NCBI RefSeq assembly: GCF_049860565.1
Contig: NZ_CP172056.1
Coordinates: 744,001 to 808,000, forward strand
Direction: 5' to 3'
Origin: Desulfitobacterium_A nosdiversum
Lineage (GTDB): Bacteria; Bacillota; Desulfitobacteriia; Desulfitobacteriales; Desulfitobacteriaceae
Length of the DNA: 64,000 nucleotides
How positions within the stretch are numbered: the first letter of the stretch is position 1; every line of letters begins with the position of its first letter. Under the pieces are notes generated by a model, which saw only the letters and a program-made list of their open reading frames with translations, had not been told where the DNA came from and made no database searches. Positions 15,933-25,534 of the stretch are shown here, one piece after another. The translations under genes and the position numbers were made by a program.

Positions 15933-18404
15933 TTATTCTTCCTCTTCGCTATCCATTATCTCTTCATTGTCTTCTTTATAGACAACTTTTGCAATGGCAA
16001 CCACTCGGCTTTCCCCAGTTCTCATAGCCATGACACCTTGAGCCGAGCGTCCTTGCCTGGAAATTCCAGATACGTCTTGACGAATAACAATACCATCCTC
16101 GGTAATAATCATTAACTGATCCTCAGGCTTAATGATTTTAATACCAATCAGCGGTCCAGTTTTTTGATTCAATTTCATAGCGATAATTCCTTTACCACCG
16201 CGTCCTTGGACCCGATATTCGGAAATATCCGTTCTCTTTGAAAATCCATTTTCTGTCATGGTAAGAAGTTCAGAATCCTCATAAATAACATCCATACCAA
16301 CAACCAAATCATTTTTCTCGAGACTAATTCCTTTAACACCCCGTGCTGTACGTCCCATTTGACGAACATCTAAAGCTTTAAAGCGAATAGATAAACCATT
16401 TTTTGTTGCCATTAGAATATGATCATGTTCCTTGGTCAACCGAACCCCAATGAGTTCATCGTCCTCATCTAAAGTTAAAGCAATTAAACCATCCTTGCGC
16501 TGGGAATCATATTCAATAAGAGCAGACTTTTTAACAATTCCTTTCTTGGTCGCAGTTAAAAGGCAAAAATCTTCAGAGTAGGCTTTAATCGAAAGGATCG
16601 CTGTAATTTTTTCCTCATGAGAGTTGATGTTTAAGATATTAACAATCGCAATTCCTTTAGCTGTCTTACTCGCTTCTGGAATCTCATGCGCCTTAAGACG
16701 ATAGACCCTTCCCCGAGAGGTGAAGAAGAGAATATATTGATGTGTCGAGGTAATAAAGAGATGTTCCACAAAATCCTCTTCTCGCGTCGCCATACCATGA
16801 ACTCCCTTACCCCCCCGTCTCTGACTCTTATAAGAGTTCAGCGGCAGTCGTTTAATATATCCTTTATGCGTAACAGTAATCACGACATCTTCATCCGCAA
16901 TTAAATCCTCAATTTGCATGTTACTAAGATCAATTGAAATTTGAGTTCTCCGTGCATCTCCAAATTTATCCTTAATCTCAGTCAATTCAGTTTTAATAAT
17001 CCCGTCAACCATTTTTTCTGAGGCCAAAACGGCACGCAAATAAGCAATCGTTTTCAAGAGTTCTTGATATTGCTCTTCAATTTTCTCGCGCTCTAATCCG
17101 GTTAAGCGTTTCAACCGCATGTCCACAATCGCTTGCGATTGCTTTTCACTTAACCCAAACCGCGTCATTAAATTACTCTTAGCCTCTGCTTCATTAGCAG
17201 AGGTCCTGATAATTTGAATCACTTCATCAATATGGTCTAAAGCAATTTTTAAGCCTTCCAGAATATGTGCTTCCGCTTCGGCTTTGTTTAATTCAAATCT
17301 CGTTCTACGCGTGATAACATTTCTTTGATGCTCAATAAAGTAGTGGAGCATATCTTTCAGGGTTAAAAGTCTTGGCCGACCATCCACTAAGGCCAACATG
17401 TTCATCCCGAACGATTCTTCAAGTTGAGTATGTTTGTAGAGTTGATTGAGAATAACTTGCGGGTTAACATCTCTCCTGAGCTCAATGACAATCCGCATTC
17501 CATTACGATCGGATTCATCTCTTAAATCCGTAATTCCTTCAATTTTTTTATCTCTAACTAGTTCTGCAATTTTTTCAACAAGCCTTGCTTTATTGACCAT
17601 GAATGGAATTTCAGTGACTAATATTCTCATTTTTCCTGCTTTTTCCATATGTTCAATCTGAGCTTTAGCTCGGGTCTTAAAGATTCCTTTTCCCGTTGTA
17701 TAAGCCGAATAAATTCCTTCCGTACCCATAATCGTTGCACCCGTCGGAAGATCGGGACCTTTGATGAATTCCATGAGTTCGTTAATTGTAATATCAGGAT
17801 TATCGATTTGGGCAATTGTCCCATCAATGACTTCTGTTAAATTATGGGGAGGAATATTGGTTGCCATACCCACAGCAATTCCTGAAGAACCATTTACAAG
17901 AAGATTAGGAAACTTCGAAGGCAAGACTGAAGGCTCTTCTTGTTTTTCATCATAGTTCGGAACAAAGTCAACAGTATCTTTATCAATATCCGCAAGCATA
18001 TAGGTAGCCATTTTAGCCATCCTACACTCGGTGTAACGCATAGCCGCAGCCGAATCACCATCTATGGATCCGAAATTTCCATGTCCATCAACTAATGGAT
18101 AACGGCTGGAAAAATCTTGAGCTAACCGAACAACTGCATCATAAATAGATGAATCCCCATGCGGGTGAAATTTACCCATGCAGTCCCCGACAAGCCGCGC
18201 TGACTTACTATAGGGTTTATTTGGGGTCATTCCCAGCTCATGAAACGTATAAAGAATTCTCCGGTGAACCGGCTTCAAACCATCACGAACATCTGGTAAG
18301 GCTCGGCTGGCAATAACACTCATGGAATAGTCAATAAATGACTTTCTAAGCTCCTCCGAAATTTCAACTGGAAAAACTTTTCCGCCTTGCATTTCCATTG
18401 ACAT
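15933..18404 (-). CDS. gyrA: DNA gyrase subunit A
   Basis: Breakage-reunion subunit of gyrase, which introduces negative supercoils. The 823 residues carry the winged-helix active site with AAMRYTECRMAKMA (catalytic Tyr about 123) and the quinolone region DCMGKFHPHGDSSIYDA. The C-terminal beta-pinwheel has repeated G-R-G-x-R-like blades and the GyrA box QRRGGKG. Acidic C-terminal tail. Lies 14 bases after gyrB. Confidence 0.98.
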   Translation of the reverse strand: MSMEMQGGKVFPVEISEELRKSFIDYSMSVIASRALPDVRDGLKPVHRRILYTFHELGMTPNKPYSKSARLVGDCMGKFHPHGDSSIYDAVVRLAQDFSSRYPLVDGHGNFGSIDGDSAAAMRYTECRMAKMATYMLADIDKDTVDFVPNYDEKQEEPSVLPSKFPNLLVNGSSGIAVGMATNIPPHNLTEVIDGTIAQIDNPDITINELMEFIKGPDLPTGATIMGTEGIYSAYTTGKGIFKTRAKAQIEHMEKAGKMRILVTEIPFMVNKARLVEKIAELVRDKKIEGITDLRDESDRNGMRIVIELRRDVNPQVILNQLYKHTQLEESFGMNMLALVDGRPRLLTLKDMLHYFIEHQRNVITRRTRFELNKAEAEAHILEGLKIALDHIDEVIQIIRTSANEAEAKSNLMTRFGLSEKQSQAIVDMRLKRLTGLEREKIEEQYQELLKTIAYLRAVLASEKMVDGIIKTELTEIKDKFGDARRTQISIDLSNMQIEDLIADEDVVITVTHKGYIKRLPLNSYKSQRRGGKGVHGMATREEDFVEHLFITSTHQYILFFTSRGRVYRLKAHEIPEASKTAKGIAIVNILNINSHEEKITAILSIKAYSEDFCLLTATKKGIVKKSALIEYDSQRKDGLIALTLDEDDELIGVRLTKEHDHILMATKNGLSIRFKALDVRQMGRTARGVKGISLEKNDLVVGMDVIYEDSELLTMTENGFSKRTDISEYRVQGRGGKGIIAMKLNQKTGPLIGIKIIKPEDQLMIITEDGIVIRQDVSGISRQGRSAQGVMAMRTGESRVVAIAKVVYKEDNEEIMDSEEEE

Positions 18405-18418
18405 TAAAAGGCACTCCT

Positions 18419-20362
18419 TTAAATATCTAAATTACGCACGTCTTTGGCATACTTGATAATAAATTCACGGCGTGGTTCTACTTTATCTCCCATTAACATT
18501 GTAAAAAGTTCATCTGCCATCATGGCATCATCCATCGTGACTTGTAAAATGGTTCGTTTAGCAGGATCCATAGTAGTTTCCCAGAGTTGCTCTGGATTCA
18601 TTTCTCCTAAACCTTTATACCTTTGAATCACCGCTTTGTCTCGACCTACTTTATCTAAGGCTTTAGTCAATTCATCATCAGTATATTGATAAGAGACATC
18701 TCTTCCTTTTTTCACTTGATATAGAGGAGGTTGAGCAATATAGACATAATTATTATCAATTAGAGGCTTCATGTAACGATAGAAGAAGGTCAAAAGGAGT
18801 ATTCGGATATGTGCTCCATCGACATCAGCATCTGTCATAATTATCAGTTTGTGATAACGAGCCTTTGAAATATCAAAATCATCTGAAATCCCCGTTCCCA
18901 TCGCTGTAATCATCGCTCGAATTTCGGCGTTACCTAAAATCCGATCGAGACGAGCCTTTTCGACATTAAGAATCTTACCTCGGAGTGGAAGAATAGCCTG
19001 AAAGCGTCTGTCTCGCCCTTGTTTTGCAGAACCACCTGCGCTATCACCCTCAACTAAATACATTTCACATAGATCAGGTTCTTTCCAGGAACAATCAGCC
19101 AGTTTTCCAGGTAAGGAACTGACTTCCAAGGCACTTTTTCTTCGAGTAAGTTCCCTTGCTTTACGAGCCGCTTCTCTTGCACGTAAAGCTTGTAATGATT
19201 TATCAATTACTTTTTTACCAATGACAGGATTTTCTTCAAGGAAATTATTAAGACCTTCACCAGTTACTGAATCTACGATTGAGCGAATTTCTGAATTACC
19301 TAGTTTTGTTTTTGTTTGCCCTTCAAACTGTGGTTCAGGAACCTTAACTGAGATAACTACCGTTAATCCTTCACGAATATCATCTCCGCTTAGATTCGCA
19401 TCGTTGGCTTTAATAATATTATTTTTACGGGCATAATCATTAACTACGCGTGTTAAAGCTGCCTTAAATCCAGCTTCATGTGTTCCGCCTTCTTGTGTAT
19501 TAATATTGTTTGCATAAGAAAATAGATTTTCCGTATAGGAATCATTATATTGCATACATATTTCAACTTCGACATTATCCTTAACGATCTCAAAATAGAT
19601 TGGGTCTGAATGTAAAACATCTTTATTTTTGTTTAGATATTTTACGAAGTCAATAATACCACCTGTATGATAATACACTTCTTTTTCTTCTGTTCTCTCA
19701 TCGATTAAAGTGATTGAAACTTTTTTATTCAAGAAAGAGAGTTCCCTTAATCGGTGCGCTAAAATATCAAATTGAAAAACAGTTGTTTCTTCAAAAATCT
19801 CAGGATCTGGTGCAAAATTAATTTGAGTTCCTGTTCCTTCAGTATTACCCGTAATTGCTAATTCTGTCATTGTTTTACCGCGTGTATATTCTTGATGATA
19901 AATATTTCCATCTCTTTTGACATCAACCGTTAACCATTTTGATAGAGCATTAACAACACTTAACCCAACACCATGCAAACCACCAGAAACTTTATAGGCA
20001 CTATTATTAAATTTTCCACCCGCATGAAGCACCGTTAAAGCGACTTCAACTGCTGGTTTTCCCAGCTTTGGTTGAATATCTACGGGAATACCCCGTCCAT
20101 TATCTTTTACGGAAATTGAATTATCCTTATGAATAATGACTTCAATTTTGTCACAATAACCCGCTAATGCTTCATCAATACTATTATCTACAATTTCATA
20201 GACTAAGTGATGAAGTCCACGACTGCTGGTAGAGCCAATATACATACCCGGGCGTTTGCGAACAGCTTCTAATCCTTCTAAAACTACAATTTGTTCAGCA
20301 TTATATTCAACACTTTCTGGCACCTTTTCCTCAAAATCCGCATTTTCCTGATTTTCCTGCAA
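18419..20362 (-). CDS. gyrB: DNA gyrase subunit B
   Basis: ATPase subunit of gyrase. 647 residues: GHKL ATPase domain (YEIVDNSIDEALAGYCD, DNGRGIPV, GGLHGVGLSVVNALS), transducer, Toprim domain with EGDSAGGSAKQGRDR near residue 440 and DADVDGAHI, and the C-terminal QRYKGLGEMNPEQLW block. TTG start with GGGAGGG upstream. Its own promoter and an upstream terminator separate it from remB. Confidence 0.98.
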   Translation of the reverse strand: MQENQENADFEEKVPESVEYNAEQIVVLEGLEAVRKRPGMYIGSTSSRGLHHLVYEIVDNSIDEALAGYCDKIEVIIHKDNSISVKDNGRGIPVDIQPKLGKPAVEVALTVLHAGGKFNNSAYKVSGGLHGVGLSVVNALSKWLTVDVKRDGNIYHQEYTRGKTMTELAITGNTEGTGTQINFAPDPEIFEETTVFQFDILAHRLRELSFLNKKVSITLIDERTEEKEVYYHTGGIIDFVKYLNKNKDVLHSDPIYFEIVKDNVEVEICMQYNDSYTENLFSYANNINTQEGGTHEAGFKAALTRVVNDYARKNNIIKANDANLSGDDIREGLTVVISVKVPEPQFEGQTKTKLGNSEIRSIVDSVTGEGLNNFLEENPVIGKKVIDKSLQALRAREAARKARELTRRKSALEVSSLPGKLADCSWKEPDLCEMYLVEGDSAGGSAKQGRDRRFQAILPLRGKILNVEKARLDRILGNAEIRAMITAMGTGISDDFDISKARYHKLIIMTDADVDGAHIRILLLTFFYRYMKPLIDNNYVYIAQPPLYQVKKGRDVSYQYTDDELTKALDKVGRDKAVIQRYKGLGEMNPEQLWETTMDPAKRTILQVTMDDAMMADELFTMLMGDKVEPRREFIIKYAKDVRNLDI

Positions 20363-20411
20363 GGCTGTTCCCTCCCAAATAATACCTCACCTGTTAACCT
20401 TTAACCTTTTT

Positions 20412-20440
20412 ATTATACGATATAATTGCTTTTCGCACAA
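20412..20440 (-). promoter_or_regulatory. Promoter of gyrB-gyrA
   Basis: Minus-strand perfect -10 TATAAT preceded at 17 bases by TTGTGC, a weak -35. It lies between the remB terminator and gyrB. Confidence 0.6.
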
Positions 20441-20477
20441 TTCCAACTCCCTGCGCAGTACAAGACATAAAAAAGGA

Positions 20478-20507
20478 AAAAAACCTTGCCTAAAAAGGAG
20501 GTTTTTA
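20478..20507 (-). terminator. Terminator after the dnaA-dnaN-recF-remB cluster
   Basis: Minus-strand AAAAACCT...AGGTTTTTTT with an inner CCT/AGG pairing and a small bulge, ending in T7, a few bases after remB. Confidence 0.75.
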
Positions 20508-20514
20508 TTATAAA

Positions 20515-20772
20515 CTATTCCTCTTGCTCTTCAATCGATAAAGAACGTTTAAATAATGTTGTTGACGAGATCGGCGAAAGATAATTTCCTTCAGTCGTTA
20601 TAATTAAGGACTTTTCTTTTCCTTTTTCCGAAATATAATGGATTCTTTCACTTTCTTTCATGCTGTTTAAATAGTTTTCGGAAATAGAATTTTTCATGGC
20701 AGTTTCTAAATCTAATATTGCAATAACTTTTTGCTGGTTAATTAAAACATCCCCACCTAAATGTAAAAACAT
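20515..20772 (-). CDS. remB: RemB/YaaB-type extracellular matrix regulatory protein (DUF370)
   Basis: Small 85-residue protein starting MFLHLGGDVLINQQKVIAIL, typical of the DUF370 Rem family found between recF and gyrB (YaaB in Bacillus). RemA and RemB promote matrix gene expression in B. subtilis; the role here is unknown. Starts at the recF stop. Confidence 0.85.
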   Translation of the reverse strand: MFLHLGGDVLINQQKVIAILDLETAMKNSISENYLNSMKESERIHYISEKGKEKSLIITTEGNYLSPISSTTLFKRSLSIEEQEE

Positions 20773-21863
20773 CAGTGAATCCTCCCTACATGCCCTTTAT
20801 CAACTTGGAATAAAGATTTAATTTTTTTTGACGGTTTTTCAGCACTGGTCATAGTAATTAAAACTTGATTAATAGGTTGAATAAACTCTAGTAGATAGTC
20901 TCTCCGAAAAATATCAAGTTCAGACAAAACATCATCCAGAAGCAAAAGTGGGTATTCCCCTTTTTCCTTAAAAATAGCTTCAAGTTCTGCAAGTTTTAAA
21001 CTTAAAATAATTGAACGTTGTTGTCCTTGAGAAGCAAAAAGCCGTGCTGATTTTCCGTTGATCTGATAATTAAGATCATCTCGGTGTGGACCCACTAAAA
21101 TGATTTGTCTTTCCATTTCCTGCTGCATTTTTTCTTCTAACATTTTCGGAAATTCTTTTAATGCCTTTTCAATATTCTGATGACCTAGAGCTATATAATT
21201 GATTGCCAACTCTTCTTTTCCGGATGATAGCTGAGAGTAAATTTCTTGGCTTTTCTTCGATAAAATTTGTGTATAATGCCAACGGTTACGGATTATTTTT
21301 GAACCAAAATCTAATAGCTGTTCATTCCAGATTTCAATATTTGAAGCCTTTGAGCTCTGGATTGAACTTTTTAATAAAGCAGCTTTTTGTTGCAGAACTT
21401 TATTATATGCATTAAGAAGATGAACGTGGCGTGGATACATTTGAGTAATATGAAGATCAATAAATCTGCGCCGTTCAACAGGTCCCCCTTTAACCATCAT
21501 TAAATCATCCGGGGAAAAGAACACAACATTGATGGTTCCAACAAAGTCTGATAATTTTTTACATGGAACTTGATTTATTTTTACGATTTTCCTATGGTCT
21601 AAATAATGACTTTCTAAACTTAAACTACGTTGATAAGCCGAGAAATCCCCAAAAAGGTGAAATTCATTTTTACCCCAGAGGATTAATTCCTGTTCTCTTC
21701 GAACTCTGTAAGATTTTCCTGTTAATAAATAGTAAATGCTTTCTAAAACATTTGTTTTTCCTTGTCCATTCTCTCCTTGAAAGACGTTTATTCCTGAAGA
21801 AAAATGAATATTTTCTTTTTCATAATTTCTAAAGTTGTATAGTTTTAGATTTACAATTTCCAT
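20772..21863 (-). CDS. recF: DNA replication and repair protein RecF
   Basis: SMC-like ATPase that helps load RecA at gaps. 363 residues with Walker A FQGENGQGKTNVLESIYYL, signature LFASQGQQRSIILSLKLAE and Walker B YPLLLLDDVLSELD. The ATG is two bases after dnaN with no clear Shine-Dalgarno sequence, suggesting coupling to dnaN. The S4-domain gene yaaA/rlbA, common between dnaN and recF elsewhere, is absent here. Confidence 0.97.
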   Translation of the reverse strand: MEIVNLKLYNFRNYEKENIHFSSGINVFQGENGQGKTNVLESIYYLLTGKSYRVRREQELILWGKNEFHLFGDFSAYQRSLSLESHYLDHRKIVKINQVPCKKLSDFVGTINVVFFSPDDLMMVKGGPVERRRFIDLHITQMYPRHVHLLNAYNKVLQQKAALLKSSIQSSKASNIEIWNEQLLDFGSKIIRNRWHYTQILSKKSQEIYSQLSSGKEELAINYIALGHQNIEKALKEFPKMLEEKMQQEMERQIILVGPHRDDLNYQINGKSARLFASQGQQRSIILSLKLAELEAIFKEKGEYPLLLLDDVLSELDIFRRDYLLEFIQPINQVLITMTSAEKPSKKIKSLFQVDKGHVGRIH

Positions 21864-21865
21864 TT

Positions 21866-22972
21866 TTAAGATGTACGTACAGGAAGTACGAGATAAAGAT
21901 AATTTGGATCATCAATTGGACGAATAATACCCGGTCCATACGGACCTGATAATTCAATAATAATTTCTTCACTATCTATTACTTTAAGAACATCTAGCAA
22001 AAATTTAGCATTAAAAGCGACTTTTACTTCCGTTCCTTCCATCTTAATATCCATTTGTTCAGAGATTTTTCCTACTTCAGATGCTTGTGCAATCCACAAG
22101 TTCTCCTTTTCAAGTGAAAGACGAACGATATTAGCATGAATACTATCTCGTGCAAGCAGAGAAGCTCTTTCAACTGAATCTGAAAAAGTTTTTGAAGCGA
22201 TAAAGACTTTAGATTGGCAGCTTTGAGGAATAACCTGTTTATAGTTTGGAAATTGTCCGTCTATGAGTCTTGATAATAAATGAACAGATCCAAATTGGAA
22301 AGATATTTGAGATTGATTGAAGCGGATGGTTAAAATTTCATCTTCATCTTTTAATAAGCGATAAATTTCAGACATTGTTTTGGCAGGGATAACACCATAG
22401 AACTTTAAATCTTCGGGATTTTCAATTTCTGAAATTCGATACGCAAGGCGATGAGTATCTGTTGCAACTAAGCGAATATTTGAGCCTTCAATTTGTAAAA
22501 GTGTTCCTGTAAATACGACAGGCCTATTTTCTTCAACAGCACATGCAAAGACAGTTTGACGGATCATTGTTTTAAAAAGTGAAATAGGTAAATTAAAGGA
22601 AACTGCATCATATAAATCAGGCAGGAGAGGAAATTCATCAGGATCAAATCCCTTAAGAACTATATCAGACTGATAATAATGAATATTAATAGAATCGTCG
22701 CGTTGTTCAATCTCAATTGTTGCATCCGGTAATTTTCTCACAATTTCCGAAAAAAGACGTGCAGGAAGAACAATAACGCCCTCTCTTTCAATTTGAGCTG
22801 TAACACTGCAGCGAATTCCTATTTCCATATCAGTTGCTTCAAAAATTAAGGTATTATTTTCTGCTTTAATTAAAATTCCCTGCAAAACAGGTAAAGTATT
22901 TTTATTCGATACTGCTTTTTGGACGGTATTGACTCCCGTTAACAAGGCATCTTTTGAACAGTAGATTTTCAT
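21866..22972 (-). CDS. dnaN: DNA polymerase III beta sliding clamp
   Basis: Ring-shaped processivity clamp. 368 residues: N-terminal MKIYCSKDALLTGVNTVQKA, three clamp repeats, C-terminal LSGPYGPGIIRPIDDPNYLYLVLPVR (split family block). The ATG at 22972 has GAGGAGG six bases upstream; the in-frame GTG at 22987 overlaps it. Downstream of dnaA and part of the origin. Confidence 0.97.
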   Translation of the reverse strand: MKIYCSKDALLTGVNTVQKAVSNKNTLPVLQGILIKAENNTLIFEATDMEIGIRCSVTAQIEREGVIVLPARLFSEIVRKLPDATIEIEQRDDSINIHYYQSDIVLKGFDPDEFPLLPDLYDAVSFNLPISLFKTMIRQTVFACAVEENRPVVFTGTLLQIEGSNIRLVATDTHRLAYRISEIENPEDLKFYGVIPAKTMSEIYRLLKDEDEILTIRFNQSQISFQFGSVHLLSRLIDGQFPNYKQVIPQSCQSKVFIASKTFSDSVERASLLARDSIHANIVRLSLEKENLWIAQASEVGKISEQMDIKMEGTEVKVAFNAKFLLDVLKVIDSEEIIIELSGPYGPGIIRPIDDPNYLYLVLPVRTS

Positions 22973-23064
22973 AAATAACCTCCTCACTATTTCTGGCGGA
23001 ATATTTCTCTATAAACAATAATAAGATATTAATTTAGTCGTTATAGTATTATAGCTTGTCTCTT

Positions 23065-23147
23065 TGTGGATAAGTCTATTAATCCTTAATTTACAGTTAA
23101 AATAGGTGTTTAAAAATATGTGAATAATTAATGAATAACTATTCACA
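23065..23147. other. oriC part 2: DnaA-box cluster between dnaA and dnaN
   Basis: Consensus-type DnaA boxes: TGTGGATAA at 23065-23073, TGTGAATAA at 23119-23127, and a one-mismatch CTATTCACA at 23139-23147. They lie in a very AT-rich stretch (23010-23210). With the cluster upstream of dnaA this gives the bipartite origin layout known from Bacillus. The AT-rich run at about 23160-23190 is a candidate unwinding element. Confidence 0.75.
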
Positions 23148-23210
23148 TGTCCACATTTTAAGTTTTGTTGATATTTTTTAAAAAATTATATACAGGTTAT
23201 GAACAGAGAA

Positions 23211-24563
23211 TTAGAAGGATTGCAATTTTTGAATAATTTCATGAATTCTTTTATCGAGCAGGGGGTCGATGCGTCGAGCTTGACTAATTTTTTCATGGGC
23301 ATGAATAACTGTGGTATGATCACGGCCTCCAAATTCTTCCCCAATTTTAGGAAGAGAATAATCTGTAAGCTCCCGGCAGAGATACATAGCAATTTGGCGT
23401 GGAAAAGCAATGGCGCGCGTTCTTTTTTTGGCCTTAAATTCCCCTAATGAAAGATGAAAATATTCGGAGGCTGCCTGTTGAATCATTTCTATTGTAATTT
23501 GTTTTGGAGCGTTAACCGGAATGATATCCTTTAAGGCCTCTGCTGCAATCTCAACGGTAATCGGACTTTTTGAAAGTGAGGCATAGGCCATAACGCGTAT
23601 AAGTGCCCCTTCAAGTTCACGAATATTGGATTGGATTTTATCAGCGATATAGACCATAACATCATTTGAAACTTGAAGATTTTCGAGTTTGGCTTTTTTT
23701 CTTAAGATGGCAATACGTGTTTCTAAATTTGGAGCTTGGATATCCGTAATTAGACCCCATTCAAATCGTGAGCGAAGCCGATCTTCTAACGTTGGAATTT
23801 CTTTCGGCGGCCGGTCAGAAGAGATGATAATCTGTTTATTTGCTTCGTAGAGAGCATTAAATGTATGGAAAAACTCCTCTTGAGTTCCTTCTTTTCCTGC
23901 TAAAAATTGAATATCATCAATTAATAGGATATCGACATTTCGATAGTGATTGCGAAATTCAACTGGATTTTTATCTCGAATAGATTCAATCAATTCATTT
24001 GTAAATTTTTCACTGGATACATAAAGAACGCGGGTATTCGGAGAACGTTCAAGGACAAAATTACCGATAGCATGCATTAGGTGAGTTTTTCCTAGACCAA
24101 CTCCACCATAGATAAATAAAGGATTATAGGATTTAGCGGGGGATTCCGCAACGGCAAGTGCTGCAGCATGCGCAAATCGATTGCTGTTACCTATAACAAA
24201 TGTATCAAATGTATATTTTGAATTTAAAAAATTTGGGGTAACAACTTCGTTTGGCGAAGGAACGGAAGGTTCTGTATGGAAGTTGGCTTCATAATTAACT
24301 TGAGGAGATGAACCAATGATAAATTGTAAATTCATTGACTGATTAAAAATGGTCTGAACAGCGGAACGAATTAAAGGAGCGTAGCGGCTTTCTAACCAGT
24401 CTTTTGCAAATTCATTGGGAACTCCAATAATTAACGTGTCTCCCTCAATGTTAAGAAGACGAGTTGAACTAAGCCAAGTTTCGAAGCTTGGCTTCGAAAG
24501 TTCGTTTTCAAGTTTTGCAAGAGTATCCTGCCATAATTTATGTAGCGGTGGGCGGGGTGGCAT
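23211..24563 (-). CDS. dnaA: Chromosomal replication initiator protein DnaA
   Basis: AAA+ initiator that binds DnaA boxes and opens oriC. 450 residues: N-terminal domain I (LWQDTLAKLENELSKPSFET), variable linker, AAA+ domain with Walker A GGVGLGKTHLMHAIGN near residue 157 and VDILLIDDIQFLAGKE, and C-terminal helix-turn-helix with GGRDHTTVIHAHEKI. The ATG follows GGGAGGATAATTC. DnaA boxes lie both upstream and downstream. Confidence 0.98.
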   Translation of the reverse strand: MPPRPPLHKLWQDTLAKLENELSKPSFETWLSSTRLLNIEGDTLIIGVPNEFAKDWLESRYAPLIRSAVQTIFNQSMNLQFIIGSSPQVNYEANFHTEPSVPSPNEVVTPNFLNSKYTFDTFVIGNSNRFAHAAALAVAESPAKSYNPLFIYGGVGLGKTHLMHAIGNFVLERSPNTRVLYVSSEKFTNELIESIRDKNPVEFRNHYRNVDILLIDDIQFLAGKEGTQEEFFHTFNALYEANKQIIISSDRPPKEIPTLEDRLRSRFEWGLITDIQAPNLETRIAILRKKAKLENLQVSNDVMVYIADKIQSNIRELEGALIRVMAYASLSKSPITVEIAAEALKDIIPVNAPKQITIEMIQQAASEYFHLSLGEFKAKKRTRAIAFPRQIAMYLCRELTDYSLPKIGEEFGGRDHTTVIHAHEKISQARRIDPLLDKRIHEIIQKLQSF

Positions 24564-24614
24564 GAATTATCCTCCCTTTGTTGTATTAAGTAAGTAAAAT
24601 TCGGCAAAAAAAAG

Positions 24615-24812
24615 TTATACACAAACTTATGCACATTTGTGGATAACTTAAGGTTATTTTATCTGTGAATATGGAAATACTCAGGAAATTTATCGAAATC
24701 TGAGATTACAAAAATATCATACCAATTTTTCAGAAGGTTATCAACAGGAAGTTCAGGCTAATTAAAGATTTATTCACAGTGGATAACTTTTAATAATCAA
24801 TAGTTATCCACA
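24615..24812. other. oriC part 1: DnaA-box cluster upstream of dnaA
   Basis: The 345-base interval between dnaA and rpmH holds many 9-mers. TTATACACA is at 24615, TTATGCACA at 24627, TGTGGATAA at 24638, TTATCAACA at 24738, TTATTCACA at 24770, AGTGGATAA at 24778 and perfect TTATCCACA at 24804. Gene direction flips here (minus to the left, plus to the right), as expected at an origin. Likely also autoregulates dnaA. Confidence 0.85.
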
Positions 24813-24831
24813 TCCTTTCTTTATATTTGCC

Positions 24832-24861
24832 TTGACATGATAAAATTAACTAGAGTATAAT
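24832..24861 (+). promoter_or_regulatory. Promoter of the rpmH-rnpA operon
   Basis: Perfect TTGACA and TATAAT separated by 18 bases, about 47 bases before rpmH and just past the last DnaA box. Confidence 0.85.
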
Positions 24862-24908
24862 CTTTTAAGATATCTGTTTAGTTCCTTTGGCATAAAGGAG
24901 GTGCTTCA

Positions 24909-25043
24909 ATGAAAAGAACATATCAACCGAAGAATCGCCGTCATCAAAGAGTGCATGGCTTTTTAAATCGTATGAGCTCTGCTACTGGAAGAAATGTAAT
25001 TAAAAGACGTCGCTTAAAAGGGCGGAAGAAATTATCTGCTTAA
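24909..25043 (+). CDS. rpmH: 50S ribosomal protein L34
   Basis: 44 residues, strongly basic, starting MKRTYQPKNRRHQRVHGF and ending GRKKLSA, the full L34 family pattern. Shine-Dalgarno AAAGGAGG upstream. It opens the conserved rpmH-rnpA-yidD-yidC-jag cluster next to oriC. Confidence 0.97.
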   Translation: MKRTYQPKNRRHQRVHGFLNRMSSATGRNVIKRRRLKGRKKLSA

Positions 25044-25069
25044 GGCCGCATTAATGTGGCCTTTTTCAT
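25044..25069 (+). terminator. Hairpin after rpmH
   Basis: GGCCGCATTAATGTGGCC followed by T5, directly after the rpmH stop. It may attenuate transcription so that L34 is made in excess over RnpA. Confidence 0.75.
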
Positions 25070-25149
25070 CGTTTAGAATTATTTAATGTTAAGAATAAAT
25101 TTCTTATAAAGGGGTAAGATAGTAATTACCGATCAATAATGGAGGAACT

Positions 25150-25479
25150 ATGCTTGCGCGAAATCTGCGTTTACGACGTAATAAAGATTATAAGACAGTT
25201 TTTGCCCAGGGAAAAAGTTTCTCAAGCAAATATGTAGTTTTTTATATTATGGGGGGAACAAAAAAATACGGTTTCATTGCTTCGAAAAAAGTCGGAAATG
25301 CTGTTCAGAGAAATAGAGCGAAGCGATTAATGAGGGAAGTTATTCGCAGGCATTTATCGGAATTGCCGCAAAATCTTGAAATAATTTGTATAGCACGGGC
25401 AAGTTTAAAAGGAGTTTCTTATTCAGAAGTAGAAAGATGTGTTTTAAATGCCCTGAAAAAAGCAAAAGTATTAATGTAG
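25150..25479 (+). CDS. rnpA: Ribonuclease P protein component
   Basis: Protein subunit of RNase P, which matures tRNA 5' ends. 109 residues with the family core VGNAVQRNRAKRLMREVIR and an N-terminal LRLRRNKDYKTVFAQGKS. The ATG follows GGAGGAACT. Confidence 0.96.
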   Translation: MLARNLRLRRNKDYKTVFAQGKSFSSKYVVFYIMGGTKKYGFIASKKVGNAVQRNRAKRLMREVIRRHLSELPQNLEIICIARASLKGVSYSEVERCVLNALKKAKVLM

Positions 25480-25534
25480 CCTTACTTTAATCTTATAAAG
25501 GTTATATTTGATACTTTTAAAAGAGTGATAGTTT

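Noticed and set aside
24465..24505. Near-palindromic repeat of AAGCTTGG-like sequence inside dnaA
   Set aside because: It is explained by the coding sequence for the conserved N-terminal domain and is not a perfect dyad.
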